DNA of 64,000 nt from Blastomonas sp. CACIA14H2 (GCA_000503195.1 AYSC01000002.1:124001-188000); one strand, 5' to 3'. Counted from the stretch's first letter, positions 47,750-57,749 are shown. Translations and numbers: made by a program. The notes: generated by a model from the sequence alone, not told the origin.

Positions 47750-49474
47750 ATGGCATCATCTTCCGAACACCATATCATGGGCGCACGCGAGGCTATCCGC
47801 TGGATGTTCGGCCTCTTGAAGGGCGAACGCAGTTTCCTGGCGCTGGCCCTGATCTATGGCGTGGCGATCTCTGTATTGTCGCTGGCGACGCCGATTTCGG
47901 TGCAGATGCTGATCAATTCGGTGGCCAACACTGCCCTGGTCACGCCGCTGGTGACATTGGCGGGCACGCTGCTGGGCCTGCTGCTGATTGCCGTCATGCT
48001 GTCCGCACTGCGCATCTACACGATGGAACTGTTCGCGCGGCGCTTCTATTCCCGCCAGGTCGCCGAAATCACCATCCGCTCGATCCATGCGCGCAATCCG
48101 TTTTTCGAGGACAGCAAGCGCCAGGACCTGTTCAACCGCTATTTCGACGTCAACACGGTACAGAAGGCGGTGCCGAGCCTGCTGATCGGCGGGTTCACGA
48201 TCATCCTGCAATCGGTGGTCGGCTTTGCCGTCACCGCCTTCTATCACCCATTCTTCCTGGCCTTCAACCTGATCGTCATCGGTCTGGCCGTGCTGATCCT
48301 GCTCGTCTGGACCCGCGGCGCGATCCGATCGGGCATTGCGCTCAGCCATGCGAAATATGACGCGGCGCGCTGGCTGGAGAATGTCGGCGCATCGAACGGC
48401 TTCTACAAATCGGGCCGTCATGTCGATTATGCGCTCGATGGATCGGAGGCGGTTACCGCGACCTATGTCGCGGCCAAGGCCAAGCATTTCCGCTACACCA
48501 TGTCGCAGACCGTCGCCTTCCTGCTGCTCTATGCCCTGGCCAGTTCGGGTCTGCTCGCGCTGGGCGGCTGGCTAGTGATCCAGGGCGAACTCTCGATCGG
48601 CCAGCTTGTCGCGGCAGAACTCATCCTCTCGGCCGCGTTTTTCGGGCTGGGCCAGATAGGCGCGTATCTCGACACGACCTACGACCTGATCGCCGCGGCC
48701 GAGGAGATCGGCCTGATCTATCAAATCGAGCAGGAGGAAGAGATCCGCGAGGGCCAGGATGCGATCAACGGCAGCGATCTGGTGCTCCGCCGGGTGACGC
48801 ACAGCGCCACCGCCCCGGGAATCACGCTCGACATCTCGATCCCTGCCGGCACCCAGCTGATTGCCCAGGCCCAGAATCACGGCATCCAGCGGCTGTTCAC
48901 CCATGCGATGAAGCGCTATCTGACGCCCGAGACCGGCGTGGTCACCCTCGGCGGACAGGATATTGCGATGGTCGACATGTTCCGTCTGCGCAGTGAGATC
49001 ATCGTGCTCGACCGTCCGACGATCGTCCAGGCGAGCATCCGCGATTATCTGCGCCTCGCCGGTCCGGAAACGACCTCGGGCGATGTTCTCAAGGCGCTGG
49101 CGCTGGTACGGCTGGAGGATCGGGTGATGCGGTTGCCCGATGGGCTGGACACCCAACTCTCGACCAGCGGATGGCCGCTATCCTATGCCGAGGCGCTTCG
49201 GCTCAAGCTCGCCGGCGCGATGCTCAAATGCCCGCGTCTTCTGATCCTCACCGGCCTTTTCGACGTGATCGATCCCGCGATTCTCGCCGATGTCCGCAAG
49301 GTCATGCGCGCCGAAGGTTCGACCGTGATCCAGTTCAGCTATCGCCCCTCCGGCGCCGAGGATTGCCGCTATCTGTGGCTTGGCGATGATGGGCAAAGGA
49401 TCATAGACGATCCTGCGGAATTCCTGGCGATCGTCGACAGCAAGGCAGAGGAGGCAGCCCATGGCAACGCGTGA
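47750..49474 (+). CDS. ABC-exporter-like protein with fully degenerate ATPase domain
   Basis: A 574-residue type I secretion-like ABC protein. The membrane domain (about 25-320, six segments) is well kept. The region matching the nucleotide-binding domain (about 335-560) has lost every catalytic motif: the Walker A position reads AQNHGIQRLF (near 371), the Q-loop VLDRPTIV, the LSGGQ signature LSYAEALRL (near 477), the Walker B LLILTGLFDVID (near 495) and the switch His is Tyr (TVIQFSYRP, near 524). The fold outline (PAGTQLIAQ, LPDGLDTQLSTSGWPLS) remains, so it is a pseudo-ATPase, not a random frame. It overlaps the adaptor gene by 14 bases. Energy may come from another ATPase or the system may have another role. 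Confidence 0.88.
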   Translation: MASSSEHHIMGAREAIRWMFGLLKGERSFLALALIYGVAISVLSLATPISVQMLINSVANTALVTPLVTLAGTLLGLLLIAVMLSALRIYTMELFARRFYSRQVAEITIRSIHARNPFFEDSKRQDLFNRYFDVNTVQKAVPSLLIGGFTIILQSVVGFAVTAFYHPFFLAFNLIVIGLAVLILLVWTRGAIRSGIALSHAKYDAARWLENVGASNGFYKSGRHVDYALDGSEAVTATYVAAKAKHFRYTMSQTVAFLLLYALASSGLLALGGWLVIQGELSIGQLVAAELILSAAFFGLGQIGAYLDTTYDLIAAAEEIGLIYQIEQEEEIREGQDAINGSDLVLRRVTHSATAPGITLDISIPAGTQLIAQAQNHGIQRLFTHAMKRYLTPETGVVTLGGQDIAMVDMFRLRSEIIVLDRPTIVQASIRDYLRLAGPETTSGDVLKALALVRLEDRVMRLPDGLDTQLSTSGWPLSYAEALRLKLAGAMLKCPRLLILTGLFDVIDPAILADVRKVMRAEGSTVIQFSYRPSGAEDCRYLWLGDDGQRIIDDPAEFLAIVDSKAEEAAHGNA

Positions 49475-50561
49475 TCGCGCCCTGGTCCGCTTCCGCACGC
49501 TGGCGGCCCAGCGCACCCCTCGCCCGCTCCGCGCGATGGCGCTGATGGTGGTGCTGGCTCTCGCGGCGGCGATCCTGTTCATGATCTACGTGCCGTGGAT
49601 CCAGACCGCCTATGGGGCGGGACAGGTCATCGCGCTCAATCCCCAGGACCGGGTGCAGAACGTAACCGCGCTCGTCTCTGGCCGGATCGAGCGCTGGTAT
49701 GTCGAGGACGGCGCGATCGTCAAGGAAGGCGATCCGATCGTCCAGATTTCCGATAACGATCCGATGCTGCTCGAACGCCTGCGCGTCGAGCGCAGCCTCG
49801 CCGAAGCCAAGGCCGCAGCGGCGGCCAGCGCGCTCAGCACGGCCCGGAACGATGTCGGCCGAACCGGCACATTGTTCGCCGAGGGCCTCGCCTCGCGGCG
49901 CGAGAACGAACTCGCACGCATCAAGGTCGCCGAGATGGAGGCCAAGGTCGCCGAAGCGCGCGCCGCGATCACGCAGATCGACATCAACCTCGCCCGGCAG
50001 TCGCTCCAGCTCGTCCGCGCCCCGCGCGACGGCGTCATCCAGCGGATCAGCGGTGGCGACCGCGCCACCATGGTCTCGCAGGGCGAGGTGCTTGCGACCT
50101 TCGCCCCGACCAAGGCCAAGCGCGTGGTCGAAATCTATGTCGATGGCCGCGATGCGCCGCTGATCCGCAAGGGCCAGCAGGTGCGGCTCGAGTTCGAAGG
50201 CTGGCCCGCAATCCAATTTTCGGGCTGGCCCTCGGTCGCGCGCGGCCTGTTCGATGGCGAAGTGCAGCAGGTGGACCTGGCCGCGTCGCAAAATGGTCTG
50301 TTCCGCGTGCTCGTGCGCGAAGCCCCGGGCAAGGCCCGCTGGCCCGGAGAGCCCTATGTGCGCCTGGGCGCGAATGTGCGCGGCTGGGTAGCGATGGAGC
50401 AGGTCTCGGTCGGCTTCGAACTGTGGCGCCAGCTCAACGACTTCCCGCTGCAGAATCCGGCGCTCACCGAACAGGGCAGCAGCGGCATGACCCAGACCGG
50501 GGGCAAGGCTTCGCCGTCATCCTCTTCCTCGTCATCGAGCAGCTCGTCGGGGAAGAAGTGA
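49461..50561 (+). CDS. HlyD-family periplasmic adaptor
   Basis: A 366-residue membrane-fusion protein with one N-terminal membrane segment (about 27-47). The lipoyl-type start NVTALVSGRIERWYVEDGAIVKEGDPIVQI (about 66-95) is followed by a coiled-coil hairpin (about 105-175) and RAPRDGVIQRISGGDRATMVSQGEVLATF, as in HlyD/EmrA proteins. The C-terminus carries a run of about twelve serines before GKK, of unknown purpose. It overlaps the pseudo-ABC gene and shares TGATG with the channel gene, so the three proteins are made together. Confidence 0.9.
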   Translation: MATRDRALVRFRTLAAQRTPRPLRAMALMVVLALAAAILFMIYVPWIQTAYGAGQVIALNPQDRVQNVTALVSGRIERWYVEDGAIVKEGDPIVQISDNDPMLLERLRVERSLAEAKAAAAASALSTARNDVGRTGTLFAEGLASRRENELARIKVAEMEAKVAEARAAITQIDINLARQSLQLVRAPRDGVIQRISGGDRATMVSQGEVLATFAPTKAKRVVEIYVDGRDAPLIRKGQQVRLEFEGWPAIQFSGWPSVARGLFDGEVQQVDLAASQNGLFRVLVREAPGKARWPGEPYVRLGANVRGWVAMEQVSVGFELWRQLNDFPLQNPALTEQGSSGMTQTGGKASPSSSSSSSSSSSGKK

Positions 50562-52039
50562 TGCGCAAGGCCTTGATGTACGCCGGGCTGGCAGCGGCCG
50601 CTTTGCTCGCGGTTCCGGTCGGAGCGCAGCCGCTTCCTGCCCCGATCAGCGCGCCCGATCAGGTGCCGTCCTCCCAAGGGCTGCAGCTGTCCGAGGTGCT
50701 GGCTTCGTCGCGACGCTTTGCCCCAGCCATTCTCGAGGCGCTGGCCAATACCCGCGCCGCCGACGGCCGGGTCCTGGCCAGCGAGGGCGCGTTCGACCTG
50801 CTGTTCAGCGGCGAAGGCTTTTCGCGGATCGCAGGTTTTTACGATGGCACCTATGTCCAGGGCAAGGCGATCCAGCCGCTCACCAACAATGGCGGCCAGC
50901 TCGAAGCCAGCTATCGCGTCTCGCGCGGCGACTTTCCGGTCTATGAGGATTACAGCTTCACCGACCGGCTGGGCGAGCTCAAGGTGCGCGGCGTGTTCGC
51001 GCTACTGCGCGACCGCTATATCGACGACCGCCGCTTCGGCCAGCGCAACGCGCTGATCGAGCGCGACATTGCCGGACTCGACGCGCTGCTCATCGCGATC
51101 GGCGTGCAACAGCGCGCGATCCAGGCCTATGGCCAGTGGGTAGCGGCGGGCCAGCAGGTGCGCGTCTATCGCGCGCTGGTCGGCCTGGCCCAGGACCGGC
51201 AGGAGGGCATCCGCCGCCAGGTGCAACTGGGCGCGCGCGCGGCGATCCTGCTGACCGAAAACGAACAGAATCTGCTGCGGCGTCAGTCGCTTCTCGTCGC
51301 GGCCGAGCGCGATCTCGCCAATGCCGCGCAGCGGCTCTCGCTGTTCTGGCGCGACGACGACGGTCGCCCGCGCGTCGCCACGCCCGCCGATCTGCCGACC
51401 TCGCTGCCGATGGTCCGCCAGTTGCGCGATACCGATCCCGCAGCGGTGCTGGCGCGGCGGCCCGATATCCAGCTGATCGAGCAGCGGCTCGCGCAGGGCG
51501 AAGCGAAGCTCGAACTCGAGCAGAACAAGCTGCTGCCCTCGCTGCGTCTGTTTGCAGAGGCGGGCAAGGATTTCGGCGAGCAGGGACTGGGAGGGCGCTC
51601 GCGCGATCCGTTCGAGGCGGTGGTTGGCTTCACTTTCTCGATGCCGCTGCAGAACCGTGCCGCCAAGGGCAATGTCGCGGCGGCCGAGGCCTATATCAAC
51701 GCGCTCGAATGGAAGCGGCGGCAGAGCGAGGAACAGATTCTGGCCGAGATCGCGCAGCTTTCGACCAATCTGACCGCTGCCGAGCGACTCGCCGTGCTGG
51801 CGCGCGACGAGGAGGTGCAGGCGGAGAAGCTCGCCGCCGGCGAGCGCCGCCTGTTCCAGGCGGGGGCGAGCGACTTCTTCCTGGTCAACCTGCGCGAGGA
51901 TGCCGCGGCCAACGCGGCGATCCGCAGGCTCGATGCGGAGTTCCGCCTCGCCCAGGCACGCGCCGATCTGGTTGCCGTGGCAGCCGATCTCGACGCGCTG
52001 CAACTGGGCGAAGAGCTCACCGGCGCGCTGCAGCCCTGA
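50561..52039 (+). CDS. TolC-family outer-membrane protein
   Basis: A 492-residue outer-membrane channel subunit with a Sec signal peptide (1-22, no lipobox). Two TolC repeats are visible with long helices: LLRRQSLLVAAERDLANAAQRLSLFWRDD (about 230-260), AAVLARRPDIQLIEQRLAQGEAKLELEQNKLLPSLRLFAEA (about 295-335) and a C-terminal half including AGERRLFQAGASDFFLVNLRED. The start overlaps the adaptor stop (TGATG at 50559-50563). It gives the operon its outer-membrane exit and is separate from the RND channel at 35.8 kb. Confidence 0.9.
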   Translation: MRKALMYAGLAAAALLAVPVGAQPLPAPISAPDQVPSSQGLQLSEVLASSRRFAPAILEALANTRAADGRVLASEGAFDLLFSGEGFSRIAGFYDGTYVQGKAIQPLTNNGGQLEASYRVSRGDFPVYEDYSFTDRLGELKVRGVFALLRDRYIDDRRFGQRNALIERDIAGLDALLIAIGVQQRAIQAYGQWVAAGQQVRVYRALVGLAQDRQEGIRRQVQLGARAAILLTENEQNLLRRQSLLVAAERDLANAAQRLSLFWRDDDGRPRVATPADLPTSLPMVRQLRDTDPAAVLARRPDIQLIEQRLAQGEAKLELEQNKLLPSLRLFAEAGKDFGEQGLGGRSRDPFEAVVGFTFSMPLQNRAAKGNVAAAEAYINALEWKRRQSEEQILAEIAQLSTNLTAAERLAVLARDEEVQAEKLAAGERRLFQAGASDFFLVNLREDAAANAAIRRLDAEFRLAQARADLVAVAADLDALQLGEELTGALQP

Positions 52040-52069
52040 CCTAAAGCAGGGCCGCCGTCGGAAGCGTCA

Positions 52070-52843
52070 TCAGCGCCCCGTCCATTTGCCGGGGCGCTTC
52101 TCGACGAACGCCGCCATGCCTTCCTTCTGGTCCTCGCTGCCGAACAGGCCGTGGAACAGGCGGCGTTCGAACACCACGCCTTGCTGCAGCGTCGTTTCGA
52201 ACGCGGCGTTGACCATTTCCTTGACGGCCAGCGTCGCGAGCGGCGCCATGCCGGCGATCGTTTCTGCCGCCTTGACCGCTTCGTCCACCAGATCGGCGAG
52301 CGGCACGACACGCGCAACCAGCCCCGATTGCTCGGCCTCGGTCGCGTCCATCATCCGCCCGGTCAGGCACATGTCCATCGTCTTGGCCTTGCCGATGGCG
52401 CGCGCCATGCGCTGCGATCCGCCCATGCCGGGGGTGACCGCGAGCTTGATCTCGGGCTGGCCGAACTTGGCATTGTCCGCCGCGATGATGAAATCGCACA
52501 TCATCGCGAGCTCGCAGCCGCCGCCGAGCGCATAGCCCGCCACCGCCGCGATCACCGGCTTGCGGGTTGCGGTCACGCGGTCATAGCCGGCGAAGAAATT
52601 GCTGCCGTACATGTCGGCAAAGCTCTGCGTCGCCATTTCCTTGATGTCCGCGCCTGCCGCGAACGCCTTTTCGCTGCCGGTCAGCACCGCGCAGCCTTGC
52701 GACGGGTCGGCATCGAACGCGCCCAGCGCCGCGATCAGGTCGGCGAGCACCTGGCTGTTGAGCGCGTTGAGCGCCTGCGGGCGATTCAGGGTGATCAGCG
52801 TGACGGCGCCGCGCTGTTCGACGAGAAGCGTTTCATAGGTCAT
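52070..52843 (-). CDS. Enoyl-CoA hydratase
   Basis: A 257-residue crotonase that hydrates 2-enoyl-CoA. Both catalytic glutamates are present, in [15 protein letters not shown] (near 105-119) and [20 protein letters not shown] (near 133-152), and the oxyanion-hole segment is [11 protein letters not shown] (near 59-69). With the two upstream genes it forms a branched-chain acyl-CoA (valine-type) breakdown set, where it would act on methacrylyl-CoA. It overlaps the preceding gene by four bases (ATGA). Confidence 0.92.
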   Translation of the reverse strand: MTYETLLVEQRGAVTLITLNRPQALNALNSQVLADLIAALGAFDADPSQGCAVLTGSEKAFAAGADIKEMATQSFADMYGSNFFAGYDRVTATRKPVIAAVAGYALGGGCELAMMCDFIIAADNAKFGQPEIKLAVTPGMGGSQRMARAIGKAKTMDMCLTGRMMDATEAEQSGLVARVVPLADLVDEAVKAAETIAGMAPLATLAVKEMVNAAFETTLQQGVVFERRLFHGLFGSEDQKEGMAAFVEKRPGKWTGR

Positions 52844-53895
52844 CGGGCAATCTCCAGGGGGGTCCAGGCCTGATCCTCAGGCAGCGGCGCAAAGATGGTG
52901 TCGAGCAGCGCGTCGGTGACACCTTCGGCGGTGTCGGGATTCCAACGCGGCGCATTGTCCTTTTCGATGATCAGCGCGCGCACGCCCTCGATAAAGTCGT
53001 GCATCTGCACCACGCGTGCGCCGATGGCATATTCCTGGCGCATTTCTGCAGCGAAATCAGGCATCTGCGCGCCTTCCTTGAGCTGGCGCAGCGCCACCTT
53101 GCAGGTTTGCGGCGACTTGGTCGAGAGCGTCTTCAGCTCCTTTGCGCTCCAGTCCGAGCCTTCGGTTTCGAGCGCGGCGAGGATATCCTCGTAGCGATCC
53201 GCGGCGAACAGCCGGTCGATCTGCTCGCGGTTGCCCAGGATGCGCGCCTCGGGCGCTTCAACCGACAGTTCGGCGAGGATGGCGTCGACATCGTTAGGTG
53301 CGGCGGCGATGCGCTGCTTCGCCTCGGCGAGCTTTTCGGCAGGCAGATAATGCGTCGCCAGGCCCAGCGCATGGCATTCCGCGCCATCGAGCCGCGCGCC
53401 GGTGAGCGCGAGGAACTGCCCCACCCGGCCCGGCAGGCGCGAGAGGAACCAGCCGCCGCCGACATCGGGAAACAGGCCGATCCCGGTTTCGGGCATGGCA
53501 AAGCGCGTGTTCTCGGTCGCGATGCGATAGCGCGAGGGCAGGGAAAGCCCGACGCCGCCCCCCATGGTGATGCCGTCCATGAAGGCGATCACCCGCTTGG
53601 GATAGACGAACAGCAGGTGGTTGAGGCGATATTCGACGAAGAAGAATTCGCGCGCCTCCGCGCCATCGGCCGCGCCGCTGGTGGCGAGCATGCGGATGTC
53701 GCCGCCCGCGCAGAAGCCGCGCCCTTCGGCATGGTCGATCATCACCGCGTCGATCGCCGGATCGTCGACCCAGCGGGTCAGTGCCTCGGTCATTGCCTGG
53801 CACATCGGCGTGGTCAGCGCGTGAATCGCCGCGGGCCGATTGAGGCTGATGACGCCGGTGCGCCCCTCGACGCGGGTCAGGATATCGCTGGTCAT
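52840..53895 (-). CDS. 3-hydroxyisobutyryl-CoA hydrolase
   Basis: A 351-residue crotonase-fold thioesterase, longer than enoyl-CoA hydratases, as in HIBCH. The signature [21 protein letters not shown] (about 94-114) is followed by [25 protein letters not shown] (about 116-140), with the catalytic Glu and Asp of HIBCH. It frees 3-hydroxyisobutyrate from its CoA ester in valine breakdown. AAGGAAAAC precedes the ATG at 53895. It lies ten bases after the acyl-CoA dehydrogenase gene. Confidence 0.93.
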   Translation of the reverse strand: MTSDILTRVEGRTGVISLNRPAAIHALTTPMCQAMTEALTRWVDDPAIDAVMIDHAEGRGFCAGGDIRMLATSGAADGAEAREFFFVEYRLNHLLFVYPKRVIAFMDGITMGGGVGLSLPSRYRIATENTRFAMPETGIGLFPDVGGGWFLSRLPGRVGQFLALTGARLDGAECHALGLATHYLPAEKLAEAKQRIAAAPNDVDAILAELSVEAPEARILGNREQIDRLFAADRYEDILAALETEGSDWSAKELKTLSTKSPQTCKVALRQLKEGAQMPDFAAEMRQEYAIGARVVQMHDFIEGVRALIIEKDNAPRWNPDTAEGVTDALLDTIFAPLPEDQAWTPLEIAR

Positions 53896-53905
53896 GATGT
53901 TTTCC

Positions 53906-55057
53906 TTACTGGCGCAGCATTTCGCGCGCGACAATCATCCGCATCACCTGGTTGGTGCCCTCGAGGATCGAATGCACGCGCAGGTCGCGCCAGAAACGCT
54001 CGATCGGATAATCCTGCAAATAGCCATATCCGCCAAAGAGTTGCAGCGCATCGTTGACGATCTTCGAACCGCTGTCGGTGCTCAGGCGCTTGGCCATCGC
54101 GGCGAACTTGGTCTTGTCGGGCGCATTGGCGGTGACCTTCGCGGCGGCGAGATAGAGCAGCGCACGCGCCGCCTCCAGATCGGTCGCCATGTCGGCGAGC
54201 ATGAACTGGGTGTTCTGGAAATCGCTGATCCGCTTGCCGAACTGTTTGCGGTCGTTGGTATAGGCGATCGCCTCGTCGAGGCAGCGCTGCGCTCCGCCGA
54301 GCGAGCACGCGCCGATGTTGAGGCGGCCGCCGTCGAGACCCATCATCGCGAACCGGAAACCGTCGCCTTCGGCCCCGACGCGGTTGGCGACGGGAATGCG
54401 CGCGTCCTCGAAGATCACCTGCGCGGTCGGCTGACTGTGCCATCCCAGCTTCTTTTCGTTCGCGCCGAAGCTGACGCCGGGCGTGTCCTTGTCGATCACC
54501 AGGCAGCTGATGCCCTTGGGGCCATCCTCGCCCGTGCGGACCATGGTGACATAGACGTCGTTCGCGCCCGCACCGCTGATGAACTGCTTCGAGCCGTTGA
54601 GCACATAATGATCGCCATCGCGCACCGCCTTGGTCTTGAGCGCGGCGGCGTCCGATCCCGAACCCGGCTCGGTCAGGCAGTAGCTGGCGATCTTGTCCAT
54701 GGTGACAAGGTCGGGCAGGTAGCGGGCCTTGAGCTCGTCCGAACCGAAACAATCGATCATCCATGACGCCATGTTGTGGATCGAGATGAATGCGCTGGTC
54801 GACGGGCAGCCATAGGCCATTGCCTCCATGATCAGCGCGGCTTCGAGCCGTCCCAGGCCGATGCCGCCGCTCTCCTCGCTGACATAGATCGCCGCAAAGC
54901 CGAGATCGGCGGCTTCCTTGATCGTATCGCGCGGGAAGATGTGCTTCTCGTCCCATTCGGCGGCAAAGGGCGTGATCCGGTCGGCGGTGAACTTGCGCGC
55001 CGCTTCCTGGATGGCAAGCTGGTCTTCGGTGAGCTCGAACTGGTCGGTCATGGTCAT
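53906..55057 (-). CDS. Acyl-CoA dehydrogenase (isobutyryl-CoA type)
   Basis: A 383-residue FAD enzyme. FAD and substrate segments are intact: YCLTEPGSGSDAAALKTKA (about 123-141), GGRLNIGACSLGGAQ, FGGYGYLQDYPIERFWRD and the catalytic glutamate in SILEGTNQVMRMIVA (near 360-374). Close linkage to the 3-hydroxyisobutyryl-CoA hydrolase and enoyl-CoA hydratase points to isobutyryl-CoA (valine) as substrate. The start ATGACCATGACC allows 55057 or 55051. It is the first gene of the three-gene unit and is divergent from a DMT transporter. Confidence 0.92.
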   Translation of the reverse strand: MTMTDQFELTEDQLAIQEAARKFTADRITPFAAEWDEKHIFPRDTIKEAADLGFAAIYVSEESGGIGLGRLEAALIMEAMAYGCPSTSAFISIHNMASWMIDCFGSDELKARYLPDLVTMDKIASYCLTEPGSGSDAAALKTKAVRDGDHYVLNGSKQFISGAGANDVYVTMVRTGEDGPKGISCLVIDKDTPGVSFGANEKKLGWHSQPTAQVIFEDARIPVANRVGAEGDGFRFAMMGLDGGRLNIGACSLGGAQRCLDEAIAYTNDRKQFGKRISDFQNTQFMLADMATDLEAARALLYLAAAKVTANAPDKTKFAAMAKRLSTDSGSKIVNDALQLFGGYGYLQDYPIERFWRDLRVHSILEGTNQVMRMIVAREMLRQ

Positions 55058-55257
55058 CCTGTGGCCTGTTGCGGGGAATGCCGCTTTTGAACCGGCGATT
55101 AATCCAACCGGGCGGCTTTGGCCAGAGCGCAGGCCCCTGTCCTTTTGGGCCAAGGGGATGCGAAAATGCAGGAAACCTTGCGGATTGCCGCGAGAATGCG
55201 GCGAAACTGCGCATTGCCGGGATGACGCGCGCGGTTGCTGCTGTTAGCAGGGCTGCG

Positions 55258-56199
55258 ATGGACGTGCCCGAACCTACCCCTGCCCCTGGTGCGCACCGGA
55301 ATCAGGCGCTTTCCGCCATCGTCATCCGGTTGTTCGCCGCCATTTCGATCACCGCGATGTTCGCCTGTGTCAAGCTCGCCTCCGATCGCGGCGTGCATGT
55401 GCTGGAAAGCGTGTTCTACCGCCAGCTGGCGGGGATCATCGTGCTGATCCCGATCGCGCTGGCGGGGCCCGGGCTCGCCGCGCTGCGGACCGAGCGACCC
55501 TGGACGCATATCAGCCGCATGGTCATCGGCATGGTCGCCATGTCGCTCAATTTCCTGTCCTTCGCGCTCCTCCCGATTGCCGAGGCGACCGCGATCGGCT
55601 TCATGGTGCCGATCGTCGCCACCTTGCTGTCGATCGTGCTGCTGAAGGAATCGGTCGGGGTCCACCGCTGGAGTGCGATTGCCGCTGGGCTTGCCGGCGT
55701 GCTGATCGTGGTGCAGCCTGGCGATGGGCACATCCCGATGCTCGGCGCTATCGTGTCGCTGACCGGCGTCGCGGTGACGGCCTTTGTCAGCATCATCATC
55801 CGCAAGCTCGGACAAACCGAGAACCCGATCACGACGATGTTCTGGTTCTCGCTGAGCTCGATGGCGCCGCTGGGCATTGCCATGCTGTTCGTCGGCCAGA
55901 TGCACGATGCGCACACCTGGGGCATCATTGCGCTGATGGGGCTGTTCGGGGCCTTTGCTCAGCTCGGCATCACCTGGTCGCTGCGCCTGGCCCCGGTCTC
56001 GGTGGTGCTGCCGATGGACTATTCGAGCCTTATCTGGGCGGCGCTGTTCGGCTATCTGATCTGGGACAAATGGCCGGTGCCCGCCACCTGGATCGGGGCA
56101 CCGCTCATCATCGGATCGGGCCTGTATATCGCGCTCCGCGAAAACCGGCTGGCGAAGCTGCGCGATCAGGCGACCGCGCGGTCGCGCCCCTCCCAATAA
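55258..56199 (+). CDS. DMT-superfamily (EamA) transporter
   Basis: A 313-residue inner-membrane protein with ten membrane segments in two EamA repeats (from about 20 and about 165). SFALLPIAEATAIGFMVPIVATLLSIVLLKESVG (about 99-132) and LRLAPVSVVLPMDYSSLIWAALFGYLIW (about 242-269) are the paired family motifs. Substrate unknown; such proteins export amino acids or metabolites. AGGG precedes the ATG at 55258; an ATG at 55222 is the alternative. The last 34 bases overlap the 3' end of the opposite acyl-CoA synthetase gene. Confidence 0.88.
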   Translation: MDVPEPTPAPGAHRNQALSAIVIRLFAAISITAMFACVKLASDRGVHVLESVFYRQLAGIIVLIPIALAGPGLAALRTERPWTHISRMVIGMVAMSLNFLSFALLPIAEATAIGFMVPIVATLLSIVLLKESVGVHRWSAIAAGLAGVLIVVQPGDGHIPMLGAIVSLTGVAVTAFVSIIIRKLGQTENPITTMFWFSLSSMAPLGIAMLFVGQMHDAHTWGIIALMGLFGAFAQLGITWSLRLAPVSVVLPMDYSSLIWAALFGYLIWDKWPVPATWIGAPLIIGSGLYIALRENRLAKLRDQATARSRPSQ

Positions 56200-57749
56200 G
56201 GCGCGCGCAACTCGCGCCGCAGGATCTTGCCGGTGGCATTGCGCGGCATTTCCGCGATCACGTCGACGCTCTTGGGCGCCTTGAACGGCGCGATCCGCTC
56301 GCGCGCCCAGGCGATCACCGAGGCAGGATCGACCTCGTGCCCCGGCTTGGGCACGACAACCGCCTTGACCGCCTCCCCCCATTTGTCGTCGGGAATGCCG
56401 ATCACGGCCACTTCGAGCACATCGGGATGGCCGAAGATCGCGTTCTCGACCTCGGCGGGATAGACGTTCTCGCCGCCGGAGATGATCATGTCCTTCACCC
56501 GGTCCTGGATATAGACATAGCCGTCATCGTCCATATAGGCGGCATCGCCCGTACGTAGCCAGCCATCGCCATCGACCGTTTCGCGCGTCTTGGCTTCATT
56601 GCGCCAGTAACCGGTCATGTTGAGCGGCGAGCGCGTGGCGATTTCGCCGATCGTGCCGTTGGGCACGGGGTTGCCGGCAGCGTCGATGATGCGGATCTCG
56701 ACCCCGGGAAGCGCCTTGCCGGCGGAACGCATGCGCTGGTTGCCATTGGGGTCATGGTCTTCGGGCGGCAGCGCGCAGAAGGTGCCGGTGGTTTCGGTCA
56801 TGCCGTACTGCTGGCAGAATTCCGCGCCCATCACGTGCATGCACTGGCGCAGCAGCTCGAGCGGGATCGGAGCCGCCCCGTACATGACCAACTTGAGCCG
56901 CGACCAGTCGGTGGTGGCCGCGCGGGGGTGATTGACTACCATCTGCAACGCCGTCGGCACCAGGAACATGTGCGTGACGCCATCCGCGACGCAATCGAGC
57001 ACCGCATCGGGCGAGAATTCGGCGCGGATGACCGCGCGGCAGCCATTGTAGAAGGCGATCGTGCCGACACCCGATCCGGCAATGTGCGCGACGGGCATGA
57101 TGACCAGCATCGAATCCTCGGCACTCACCTTGTACCAGTCGACATCCGAAGCCTCGATGATCGGTCGGAGGCCAAACATGTTGCGATTGCACAGCACCGC
57201 GCCCTTGGGGTGACCGGTGGTGCCCGAGGTGTAAAGCTGCAGCACGCCGCGCTCGGGATCGACCTGGGGTAGCGCGGCATCGCCCTGCGCTGCCGTCCAG
57301 GCATCGAGCGACGGCAGGCCCGAGGGGTCTCCCTCGGCGTCAACCAGTAGCGTCTTGAGGCTGTTGAGCCCCTCGGCCGCGGCCTTGGCGGTTTCGGCGG
57401 AGAAAGGCTGGCAGACCAGCAGCGCCGCCTCGGTATCGGAGAGGATATAGCGCACCTCGGGCACCGCGAGCCGCCAGCCCACCGGCACCATCGCGAGGCC
57501 GGCGCGGCTCGCAGCGATCAGCAGTGTGAAATAGAGGCTCGCGTTCTTGCCCAGCCAGGCGATGCGGTTGCCAGGCGTCAGGCCCGAAGCGACAAAGGCG
57601 CGGGCATAGCGATCGGCCATCTGGTCGAGTTCGCGATAGCTGATGCGGGTGATACCGTCGTCCATGGCGATGGCGTCCGGGCGTTCCTCGGCCCAGTAGC
57701 GGATGGTGGAACCCAGATCGGTACGCGCATTGGTGGTCGTGGCCAGCAT
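56166..57749 (-). CDS. Acyl-CoA synthetase (AMP-forming)
   Basis: A 527-residue ANL-superfamily ligase that activates a carboxylic acid with ATP and CoA. The motifs are the P-loop LYTSGTTGHPKGAVL (about 175-189), YGMTETTG (near 308), the hinge TGDAAYMDDDGYVYIQDRVKD (near 405-425) and the catalytic lysine in NATGKILRRELR (near 510). GGGAGAG precedes the ATG at 57749. Its position beside acyl-CoA degradation genes suggests a fatty or branched-chain acid substrate, not determinable further. Its 3' end overlaps the DMT gene by 34 bases. Confidence 0.92.
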   Translation of the reverse strand: MLATTTNARTDLGSTIRYWAEERPDAIAMDDGITRISYRELDQMADRYARAFVASGLTPGNRIAWLGKNASLYFTLLIAASRAGLAMVPVGWRLAVPEVRYILSDTEAALLVCQPFSAETAKAAAEGLNSLKTLLVDAEGDPSGLPSLDAWTAAQGDAALPQVDPERGVLQLYTSGTTGHPKGAVLCNRNMFGLRPIIEASDVDWYKVSAEDSMLVIMPVAHIAGSGVGTIAFYNGCRAVIRAEFSPDAVLDCVADGVTHMFLVPTALQMVVNHPRAATTDWSRLKLVMYGAAPIPLELLRQCMHVMGAEFCQQYGMTETTGTFCALPPEDHDPNGNQRMRSAGKALPGVEIRIIDAAGNPVPNGTIGEIATRSPLNMTGYWRNEAKTRETVDGDGWLRTGDAAYMDDDGYVYIQDRVKDMIISGGENVYPAEVENAIFGHPDVLEVAVIGIPDDKWGEAVKAVVVPKPGHEVDPASVIAWARERIAPFKAPKSVDVIAEMPRNATGKILRRELRAPYWEGRDRAVA

